Below, one piece after another: positions 39,483 to 49,200 of a DNA stretch of 64,000 bases. The notes beneath the pieces are model-generated. The model ran no database searches and had not been told where the DNA came from. It saw only the letters and a list, made by a program, of their open reading frames with translations. How positions within the stretch are numbered: the stretch's first letter is position 1; each line of letters begins with the position of its first letter. The position numbers and the translations under genes are program-made. Source of the stretch: Anadara kagoshimensis (taxonomy: Eukaryota; Mollusca; Bivalvia; Arcoida; Arcidae); contig CM037873.1 of assembly GCA_021292105.1 (NCBI GenBank), forward strand, positions 18,096,527 to 18,160,526, written 5' to 3'.

Positions 39483-39813
39483 TGTATATCTTGGCAAATG
39501 TGACAATATGTGCTACAACAAAAACATGTTTATAGCAAACTTTGGCTAAAAGATTTGAACAAAATTTTTGCTTTTTGTTTCAATTAATAATATAAAAAAA
39601 TAAATATTACATGTATTTGAGCTATTAAAGTGGAATGTTTTTTCGATGTTACTAAATTGACATTGATTAGCGAAAGTTAAAATATTCATATTTGAAAACA
39701 GAATACGAACCGAGTCGTGCTATTAAATCCTGAATTTCATTAGACCCACCATGTGATGTAATGTTAAGACAGTTTATAAATGTTACTAATAAAGACAGAA
39801 TTATAACCAACAT
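37120..39813 (-). CDS. Secreted coiled-coil C1q-domain protein, complete (3 exons, 181 aa)
   Basis: Complement of 37,120-37,529, 39,182-39,214 and 39,711-39,813; the total of 546 bases is in frame. Exon 1 gives a signal peptide (MLVIILSLLVTFINC) and the start of a helix (EIQDLIARL). The 33-bp exon 2 continues it (SLEREVQTLK, heptad-like). Exon 3 encodes the globular C1q domain: VAFTAILSHN, NGYNPSTGIFTAPHDGTYFF, AGESMWVRHHDG and the terminal FTGYMIQ. Introns are phase 1. C1q-domain proteins of this short form are secreted, trimerise through the C1q head, and in bivalves are often pattern-recognition lectins; that role is inferred. It sits between the 3' ends of genes A and B. Confidence 0.9.
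38179..38515 (+). mobile_element. tRNA-derived SINE (family S), near full length
   Basis: A box TAGCTTAGTGG at about 38,188 and B box GGTTCGAACTC at 38,231 in a tRNA-like head of about 75 bp, followed by a 260-bp body (GGGTCTGACCCAAGACTTG, CCACGGCTCTTTCGGATGGG, GCTGGCGACGTCTCGATATA). A reverse copy with the same limits lies at 42,071-42,395. Confidence 0.8.
38850..39010 (+). repeat. SINE 3' fragment (family S)
   Basis: GTGTCATGGTAGGTTTGGCA, CCCTGCTGTATAATGCCATC and GCTGGCGAAGTCTCGATATA match the body of the SINE 600 bp upstream. Confidence 0.75.
39182..39214 (-). CDS. C1q gene exon 2 (33-bp micro-exon)
   Basis: Encodes SLEREVQTLK, completing the short coiled coil. Acceptor AATTTTAG, donor GTAAGT, phase 1 at both ends. 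Confidence 0.85.
39433..39478 (+). repeat. Microsatellite (GA)n
   Basis: About 22 GA units in C1q intron 1. Confidence 0.95.
39711..39813 (-). CDS. C1q gene exon 1 (start, signal peptide)
   Basis: ATG at 39,813 opens a hydrophobic signal sequence, cleavage expected near FINC/LNI. Donor GTTCGT is not the usual GTAAG, but phase and the continuous helix across the junction support it. Confidence 0.82.
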
Positions 39814-39899
39814 TTTTCTGTGTACATTTGTATGTAAATTCAGTTTTACTGAGAATTCTGAATGCGATAGGTATCTAGATAACGCTAGTGTCCAGTGAT

Positions 39900-39916
39900 A
39901 ACCGGTATTTAAAATC
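39900..39916 (-). promoter_or_regulatory. Possible TATA-like element of the C1q gene
   Basis: TTTAAATA on the minus strand lies about 95 bp upstream of the ATG. In an AT-rich genome this is weak evidence. Confidence 0.25.
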
Positions 39917-39954
39917 GTTATCTGTCAAATTTCTTCATCAGGGCTATTTAAAAT

Positions 39955-40345
39955 TTGGCCGAATCCTTCTCGGGACAGATCAAAGTTTTGGAGGGACCCC
40001 GTGACTGAGTAATCTCAGCCTCTTTCGGGACAGATCAAAGTTTTGGAGGGACCCCGTGACTGAGTAATCTCAGCCTCTTTTGGGACAGATCAAAGTTTTG
40101 GAGGACCCTTTTTACTGAGTAAATCTTAAGCGTGCGCTTACTAATCAAAGCGCCTTTCAACGTCTAGGTTAGAATCCCACTCGGGATAGATCATAGTTTG
40201 AGAAAGATTGTCAGTTTACTTGACGAAGTTTAGTGGTTTTCTCCGGGCACCCCGGTTTTCTCCACCATTACTGCCCGCCAGTGTAAAATCTCCGGTTTCA
40301 TCGTGAATGTTCATCTAAGGAAGAATGGCTACTTCATATGACACA
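39955..40345 (+). repeat. SINE T copy with expanded 55-bp internal tandem
   Basis: CGGGACAGATCAAAGTTTTG recurs at 39,971, 40,026 and 40,081 (exact 55-bp steps, about 2.9 copies). It is followed by the normal SINE body (CACTCGGGATAGATCATAGT, GGTTTTCTCCGGGCACCCCG). Confidence 0.75.
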
Positions 40346-40404
40346 ATGTGTTCTTAGCTCTACTGACACTGAATAAAATAATCTTTTTTCCAGAAATCAA
40401 TTAA

Positions 40405-41053
40405 AGTTTTTGGTGCGGTAGTTTTCGTTAAATTTCCGACATTTAAAATAAAATTCACAAAATCTGTATTTTTTACAAATTATAAGAGTTATGACGATTT
40501 GCTTAATTGTAAAATTTATAGTAATCGGACTCAAATGTTTAAGAAATAAATATGTTTAAGAAATAATGTCTAAAATTCATCAGATCGAGGTATCGCGTGA
40601 CCCAAATTAGCATACGTGACAAACAAAAGATGGCGACAGTTAACGGCCTAAGAAAGCGGGGGAGACCTAAAACGTTGTCGTATTCAGTCGGCCAAAAAAC
40701 GAAAAAAGAATGTGTATGTAAAAGAAATTGGCAAAACAAGGGTCATAATCGGAGAGGAAATGATGAGATGGGACAACCTAAAGACGGAGAAAGCCATTTT
40801 TCTGCTCTACTTTCGTGTCACGTGATTAATTTGAACGACCTTAATATGGTTAAAATCATGCATATTCATTAGGTAAAATGGCGACAACCGAGCGATAAGC
40901 GTGAAACTGTCATCGGTACTTCAACCCGTAGCATTCTTGTGCAAGTGATTTTGAGTATTTTATAAGAATAATTTTCATTTTTTATGCATTTCAAACAATA
41001 TGTAATACATTTTAAATGTCGGAAATTTGACGAAAATTACCGCACCAAAAACT
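40405..41053. mobile_element. TTAA-flanked non-autonomous DNA transposon (649 bp)
   Basis: Inverted termini of about 45 bp: AGTTTTTGGTGCGGTAGTTT at the left, its reverse complement with few mismatches at the right, each bordered by TTAA (40401-40404 and 41054-41057). A TTAA target is typical of piggyBac and Kolobok elements. A 91-codon ORF inside (40597-40872) has an AT-hook-like KRGRPK but no transposase motif. Confidence 0.75.
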
Positions 41054-41219
41054 TTAATGGCGGTTAAAAGCGCTAATACGAAGTGTTTATAGACACATTG
41101 TTAAGTTTGTCTGTTTTAGACTGAAAGTAAATATTTGTCAAAGTACGTAATACGTACCAATTACGTAAAGCAAGTATTTTGTAGACAATTCATGATCTGG
41201 CATTATGCAATTATATGTA

Positions 41220-41352
41220 TTAAAAACAAATATACTAATCCATGTCCGAATCACAATCTATAATCAAAGTGAAAAAACTTTGAAACTGACAAGTTAGATT
41301 AAACACCTGAACTTCCACCAAGTGAGACCGGTTGCTTTGGAAGAGTAAGGTA
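41220..41352 (-). repeat. Retroelement 3'-tail fragment (family L)
   Basis: ACAAATATACTAATCCATGT, CTTTGAAACTGACAAGTTAG and CTTTGGAAGAGTAAG. Confidence 0.7.
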
Positions 41353-42070
41353 CTGACTTTATATATTATTTAGGTGGTTACGGGACATGCTAATGTACTT
41401 ACATCAACCAACTTGACATCAGTATGACCGCTGTCAACGTAATGTCAAGTTGTAGTGCATCGTGTTTGAACTGACCGTTTGACCTTTAATTTGGATATTT
41501 AAATAATTATGTTTATTGTGTAATTTAGGGGATCAATAAATAGATACGTAATGATATATGATAGTTATACTGGGTACCGGGTGTTTATAGTAATCAAACA
41601 TGCTATCTGACCTAAAACACAGTGTATATTAGCCCAATCTAATACTCAAGTTAAAGGTCAAACGACCAGGTCATACTCGTCGCACTATATATACTTTCTT
41701 GGTGCAAACTTAATCGAATGCAAAATAGAAATGATTTGACCGATTATAAGATAATGAGAGAAAATGTTATTGATTCTTGAGTTTATCATAGAAATAAGTT
41801 GACCATTTCAGTTTTCAAAACTCTTGAAATTTGCGTGTGTTGAAATTTGAGATGGAGAACAAAATAATGTGCAAACGAAAACTGTTCAACTTGCAGATTT
41901 TGAAAAATACGAACTGTGTCGCAAGCTAAGCGCGATCAACGATAATCTTTGTCTTTATCTTTTGATAATGATAAAAGCGTAGAATACTAACACTTTCCTT
42001 CGTAATTCTAATATCAAAAGCAGAAAGTCGTAGAGTCAAATTGTGTTCATATTAATTAGTTGCCAGTTGA

Positions 42071-42395
42071 ATTGAGTAATGGTGTATAACGTCCCAGCCA
42101 AGAATATTTCACTTGTATCGAGACGTCGCCAGCTAGAGGCGAAGATGAAGAAATTTTGCATGTGCGTTGCGCTGATGGCATTATACGGCAGGATTCTTTA
42201 TTGTGCCAACTCTACCGTGACACGGTACCTCGTTTATTTTAAGTTCCCATCCGAAATTACCGTGACTTTCATATCGTATCGTCGAGTGCTTGGCGAAAAA
42301 GCAGTCACTACCTATTTTTAAGTCTTGGGTCAGACCCGATCGAGGTTCGAACCCACCACTTACGGAGCAAGCACTCTACCAAGTGAGCTACCTTA
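42071..42395 (-). mobile_element. tRNA-derived SINE (family S), reverse copy
   Basis: Reverse counterpart of the element at 38,179: B box complement GAGGTTCGAACC, A-box complement near CCAAGTGAGCTAC, and the body in reverse order. Its 80-codon open frame is not a gene. Confidence 0.78.
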
Positions 42396-42536
42396 ATTCG
42401 TTGCGTCTATTTATCTTTCATTTTAATTCCATAGAAAAGTATATTTTTGATTAATGTAATGTGCAAATGATCCATTCCTTGGTCACAAACAAATAAAAAC
42501 GAAGACCTTATATTATTTAATTCCCGTGATATTTGT

Positions 42537-42542
42537 TTTATT
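42537..42542 (-). terminator. Possible poly(A) signal of gene B
   Basis: First AATAAA found on the minus strand, about 470 bp after the stop; would imply a 3' UTR crossing a repeat. Confidence 0.2.
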
Positions 42543-42774
42543 GAAGTGATTTTCTATATAGACATCTGTATTTGGAATCCCTGCTTCCTACAATCCTAAA
42601 AAAGAAGAAAAAATAAGACTCTCAGTAAACTTTAATATTTTGAAAACAACCAAGCACCAATATATTTAAACATATACAACTAAAAGTACATAAATAATGT
42701 TCATATCACTTGTGATTTTCAAATTCATTATATTCTGGCATTTTGTACAGTAATGATGAAATAATTGCCAAATA

Positions 42775-42915
42775 AAACGCAAACATACCGACCCATGGCA
42801 AAATCGTAATCCAAAAGGCAAAATGAAAACTTTAAAAACTGAAAAATTCAGTTAGAATTCCACCAGGAAAAAGACGCAAAGTGCTCCGGAAGGGTAAATT
42901 CCACCTATTAAGCTA
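42775..42915 (-). repeat. Retroelement 3'-tail fragment (family L)
   Basis: CAAACATACCGACCCATGGC, TTCCACCAGGAAAAAG and GCTCCGGAAGGGTAA. Confidence 0.6.
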
Positions 42916-43014
42916 GCTACAACAACATAATTGTTTGTTAAGGGTCAACATAAATTTATAAGATTTTTTTTTCAAAAATATATATGGTCTTATTAAGAAA
43001 ACCTACCACTTCTT

Positions 43015-43227
43015 TTAGTATGTGATATTTCTTTTGGTACACCATTTATAACCATTCCCGACATAACCCTGTTGACAAAGACAAGTAGCAACTCCATTTT
43101 GTACACCACAGAAAGCGTTTTTGGTACATTTTATATTGGTTTTTACTGATCTAAGAATCGGCTTTCCGTTGATTATCTTACAAATCTGTTCTTCTGCACA
43201 GTCATCTGCAACATAAATTCGTCCAAG
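43015..43227 (-). CDS. Gene B terminal exon: linker, EGF-like module, stop
   Basis: Begins LGRIYVADDCAEEQIC, then CTKNAFCGVQNGVATCLC, loop GYVGNGYKWC and RNITY before TAA. Acceptor CTTCCAG, phase 0. The module is closer to the internal EGFs than its gene A equivalent. Confidence 0.9.
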   Translation of the reverse strand, partial: LGRIYVADDCAEEQICKIINGKPILRSVKTNIKCTKNAFCGVQNGVATCLCQQGYVGNGYKWCTKRNITY

Positions 43228-46200
43228 CTGGAAGAAAATAGAAACACTCAGTCATTGTCAAAATCAGAATGATGCGAATTCTGAAGTTATTTTAAGATGA
43301 AATTAACATATAGTTAAGGTTCCATAAACACTTTTGATATATAGCATAATTGACCGGTGCTGTCTCACACAGCTTATATAAAATATATATAACAATACAA
43401 AATGAATGCGAGTTTACATCAACATTTAATTTTTTTTAACATTCGTTCTACTAAAATTAATGGATATGTGTGTAAATCATGGGATGCATTATTACTTGAA
43501 TAAAAGCTTAAACCTGTTACATAACTTGTAAATGCAACAAATGGATCGGGCTTTCTTTCGTGACAATTTACTCACAGGAACATAGCCTCCCCAGCATCTG
43601 CATCCACATTGTGACTCTTGTACGCATGATTCACCACTCAAAAAGTAACCTGGCTTGCACTCACAACCTTCAATAGTCGGTATTCGGCATGACGGTTTGG
43701 GCTCTAAGCACGTTGGCTGGCATGGATTTACAGATAAACTGTATTGCATATTTGCTGGACATACTAGGGCTGTGTAAAATAAAATGAATTAAAAATTACA
43801 AGGATTCAAAACAAGCTTAATGGATATATACATGTACCTTACGCAATTTTCCAAAGTCAATTAAATATAAATTGCACGTTAATACAATGACAAACATTGC
43901 TCATATGCAAACATGTTTATGTTAAAGATCTTGTTGATTATAAATGACATGTTATTGACATAGTAATACTTCTGAACCAACAAATCATGGGTAATTGGGC
44001 AACCAGATCAATTAATTAAAACCTATCATTTCCGAAGTACTATTATTTTAAACACTTTTTGTAGTTCCTTAGTAATGGTTACGGCAATGTCTATTTATAA
44101 GTGACTTTTAATATTAGTTATAAATAAAAACGAAATTAAGGCAAACCATATAAAAAATATAAAGAGTAAAAAAAATTCGATTGATAAAAACGGTTCAACT
44201 AAAGAAAAACAAGACGTGTTTAAACACAGAAAGCAATCGACTGTAATTGTAATTGACTGCATGTAATCAAAATTGAGTTGAAAAAGGGCATGGAATTATA
44301 GGGCGTCAAATATACTCAGTGCAATCCTGGACACAGATGTAACAAACTTATCAGTAATACTGCGACGGCGGCCATAAAATCTTTTAGACGTGGCGGGTGT
44401 AACTAGCTAAACAGGAGGTGCTTACCCTTCCGGAGCACCCGGCCTCACTTTCCCGGTGGACGTTCACGTGTCTAACCTAAATTGTCAGTTCCAAAGTTTT
44501 TACTTTGCTTATGGATTGTGATTCGGACATGGATTATAATGTTTGTTTTTTATAAGGACCCTGATAAACAAGGCTTGCAATATCTAAAACTACACAAAAG
44601 TATTCAAAAACATCATTCATAATTAACACACAACTTACAACAGAATGTGGAATTCCTCCATTGAATTTTGAATCCAAGACGTGAGCATACTTCGGAAAAT
44701 GTTGACATGAAATCACAGATTATGTTTTGTTTAACATCTTTATCCTGCATCCAGTACCTGCAAACATTTCTCTTACAAGCTGACCAATATATGTCGGCTA
44801 TATGTGGATAGTAAGAAATGCATTCATGGAAAGGACTTCCACTATAATGCCAGTCAAAATATCTGCAGTAACTATTGGAATTTACTAAACTTTTAACATC
44901 ATTTGGACATTCTTCTTCGTCAACAGTAGTCTTGCATCTAGAATAAAATAAAGAAACACTGTAAGTTGAGATTTTAATAAATACTTTAAGAGTGCATTAA
45001 TACTACTTTATCTGCCAAAACTGCAGGTACATATCTCATTTCAGCGTCAACTTATTTATATTCCATTAGATGCATAGGTAAACCACATTTGAGAAATATG
45101 CTGGTTTTATGAGTTTACTGAATTACTTTGCTAAATTTAATTTGACAAATTTTCCGATTTTCAGAAATCAGTTTTACCATATGGCATTCAATAGATAGTA
45201 TAAAAGAAATACACCAATGCGACTTCTTTTGACTACTAATGACAGCATGATCTGTTATGACCCCAAAGCCAAATGTATGTTATAGATTGACTTTTCAGTA
45301 TCCACACAACTCTTTAAGGCATGTATGTATTTTATTTATTTTAAATCACTTTTCGTTATGATGAATGTGTATTAGAGCACTAAGACAACATAAATGCTCA
45401 TTTATACGTAAAGGACTTATTAAGAAAACTTCACAGATATATTTTTTTTTACTTTTTTACATGTATTTTGTCTCATATGCAATAATCACGCACTTACTGA
45501 TCCAAGTTCGGATATCCATCTTCAACGAGAAAGCTGTCCCCTATAAGCACACCCTGTTCATCGGCAGCATACGTAGACACATCTAAACCACTTCGTGTTC
45601 GGTAATCATCCTTCATCCTGCCATTACAATTGCCACAAAGACCAATGAGTTTATTAGAGTATGAAACTGCCACTCTACACGTCACTGATGATTTTCCATT
45701 CCACAGGACCTCCATGCCACAGGAACTTCTAAAGACAACCCAGTTTCCGGTGTGAGTTACAGATACTGTTCCGTGTTTTGTAGTGATTCCAACAGGAAAG
45801 TTAGCAAAGTAATTGTTAACCTAAATATAATATAACATTAGCATTAAAAAGTGATTCAATTCCTTTATATCAAAGTTAAAAACAAAACACCGGGGTATCA
45901 ACCAAATAGGTGTTACAGTAATAAATTTCAGAATTGGTAATAGACAAAACATGTAATGAAATAGTTGTATCATTTGAGTAGAGGAATGAATAAGAAGGAA
46001 CATACATATAATAAGTTAGGTCTGACCTAGCTGCACATTTTAGTACATACTACTTCTTCTTAAAAGGTTTCTGTCTTGTCCACAGCTTATGATACATAAG
46101 TATTCATACAAGCTTTATGACAAATAAGGGTTCCCAGAATAACCTTTTAATATGAATAAGTACGTTGCTAAGAATGCACTGTAAATTGATGGAGTATATT

Positions 46201-49200
46201 TGATTTATATTATAAGCTGTAGTTCTGGTTCAACGAACGTTACTTTCAAAATTTTCTTTTTGAAATGTTAATAATGTAACCAGTATCTAAAACACGATTT
46301 TCGGTGGAATTTTAGAAAACAACACTCTGGGCGCATTTATTGTGTATGTTATTTTTCTCATTTACAATGAGACAAACATCAACTTTGAAATATTCCAAAT
46401 CATCAATATTGCAGACAATGACAGATAATTGTTGTGAAAGTACTTACAAAACAAGTTCCTCCACGTGAAAGCTGTATCTTAAGTCCGAAAATGTGGATAT
46501 ATACATTTTTTATCCTGCTGACAACTGAAGAAGACGTGTTTTTATGTTTTGGTTTAGGATCATTCTCTATTTCCACTGTAAATGCACATGCATCAAACTC
46601 CTTTGTTGATTTCACAAGAGTATATTTACAGTGTCCAGCAAATCGTACATGATGACCATCAAAACCAATAATATCTGGGTCACCAACAGCATCACAAATA
46701 CATTTACCTTTTGAAAATAAAAAACAAGCATGGAAATTAAAGGTATTTTGTATACTTAAGGTAGTTCCATACCATGGTGACGTCGTCGTTTTGTGCGTAC
46801 GGTCGAAATGTCAGATTTGACGTCTTTTTTATCTATGACGTCACGAATGTGTGGTCTTCGGTGCCTACAGAATTATGGCGGGAACGCTGTTATGCTATCA
46901 TTCAGTAGAATATTTTTTTGCATTCACAAACAATATCAATTCTGTGCACTATATTTAAGATGAAAATATATAATGTACATAACGGAAATTAGGTAGATCT
47001 ACACTGTTAAGAGTACTATTCTAAATAATTGAAAGATTTTAGTACATTGTTTAAATTTTGAAGACGGTATTTTAAATGCCGCTTTATGTTTGTTTTTTTT
47101 TTCGGTTATTTTAAATACAAATAGTAGGACACAAACTGACGATTCTTCAATAAACATAATGTTGATAATTTTTCTCGGTGTCAAATTTTAGCAGTTTGAC
47201 TATACTCTAGTATTTGCGTTTCATTCAGCGGCCTAGAATCAAGAACGCTTCATCAATGTATACGAATCCTTTCCACTTTAACTGATCTGTGTTGGGTAAC
47301 GGTTGCTATGGGTTTCTATGGGTGACAGACCATATGATATTTAAATTGGTTTTGTTTTGCACAGCCAAATAGCTCACAATTAGTGTTTTTGTTTATTTGT
47401 TAATACCAAACGAAAAACATTGAGTTCATAATACTATCCTAGGACATTATTAGTAACTTCTTGCGGAAGGAATGAGGCTTTTTTTCTTGTTTCAGGATTT
47501 TGATGCAATTTTATGAAAAAAGTAGCTTGACGACCCCTATTTTTTGTTTTCGAAAATCAAACTTATATATTCATGTGCAATATATGTGAAAATTAGCGGT
47601 CGTATTCGACTTAGTTTTTTAAAAATCTACAAATTAACGAAAGGGTGTTATTTTAGTTATCCAGAAATTTAATGTTTCCTCTTGATAGGTGGCGCTGTAG
47701 AAAAATACCACGTGACCGGAAGTAAAATTCCATTGGTCCAAATAATCTTTATGACATAATGGTTAATTTAGATGCAAGAGACTTTTGGTTTCTAAGCATG
47801 ACAAAAAATTATTAAAGCTTATTTGTTGATAACAGTAGTTATGCTTTTTCATTTATGTCGTGAAAATGGCCACCAGGTGGCGCTTCAGAACTTCTTAAGC
47901 AAGTCGAATACCTACCCTGAAATTTTGGCATGTTGAATGGTTTATGCCCATGTACAACATATCAAAATTTCAATATGTGTTTTCAGGCGATTTGTAAAGT
48001 ATGGAACTACCTTAAACTTTCTAATATTATATACATAAATTACATAAGTGTTCCACAACTACTTGTACTGTATATGTTAATCATATAATAATAAGTCAAT
48101 TTGTACTAAAATGTATGGATGCCAGAACTGAAAACTTTATTCTTGGCCATATAAATCATATTGACAAAAAGTTTTGGAGAAACATTCAATTTATTGGGAA
48201 TCTTACAATTGAAATAAAATTGGAGAGGCATAATTATTTAACTACTTCAACATGTACAGAAACTACGTAAGAAGTTTACAAATTCATGCCCATATGCCCA
48301 CTCGCTTATTCACTTAAGGCTAATAAAATTTGGTTTGCAAGGAATAAAACAATGAGTTATTATTGTATGGTAAATATTTCATAAATGGAATAATATTCTG
48401 TATATTAGAGAAATAAATCTAGCATAAACCACTTGTTTCTAATATTTAAAAAATATAACCTCTATACCCAAACAGAACTCAAAGTATCTATCACGTTATT
48501 CAAATTGTGAACCCAAACCCCCCACCCCTTGGTTTTTCTGTGTTTTTGGCGCAATGGCGGGTAATTATAAATACAACCTATACTACTCTATTCTACATAT
48601 ATTCCGCTAAAGAATGGTGTATAAAATGTCGGTCAATGTCGTCTCTAAACCGTGTAACGGGATCTTAACTTTATTCGACCGTTGCACTTTTTGACATGGC
48701 CACAGTCAACTTGGAATTTTCATCCCATACCGAATTACGATAAACTTTCTGATTGTCTTAAAGTGAAAGTACAAAAAGCTCCACATGTTGTGTGTGAAAA
48801 AGAAAATGAAAATTTGTGATAAATTTTCTTACGTTTACACAGGTCATATCCGTCACCATAAAAACCACCTTTACAAACACATCTACCATGTGTACATTCA
48901 GCATGTCGATGACACTTCTTCCCTTCACAAAAACCTATTTCTATAACAAAAATAAAACATGCTTATTTAAAGTACATTTATCTTACACAAATAATGCGAC
49001 AATCTGTTTTATTTTAATTCTCATCACTTTTCTTTTTTCTGACAAATGAGAAATAACTTCTGATGTGGCTAAGCATATATACACAACCATAAACGCACGC
49101 ATTTAACTTATATTTGCTACAATAAGTTATTAAACTGGTGTTTTATTTCAAGTCAACATTATTTGTGTCGCTACCAGCAAATCTTTCTACGAACACGAAC

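Larger units (their letters stand above)
39814..43014. other. Intergenic between C1q gene and gene B
   Basis: 3.2 kb made largely of repeats: a 55-bp tandem and SINE T (39955-40345), a TTAA-flanked transposon (40405-41053), a family L tail (41220), SINE S (42071) and another L tail (42775). No gene was recognised. The 3' UTR of gene B should occupy its right end. Confidence 0.6.

Noticed and set aside
40597..40872. 91-codon ORF as an independent gene
   Set aside because: It lies inside a TTAA-flanked repeat with inverted ends and no splice or homology support; kept only as a finding.
42079..42321. 80-codon ORF as a gene
   Set aside because: It lies wholly within the reverse SINE copy.
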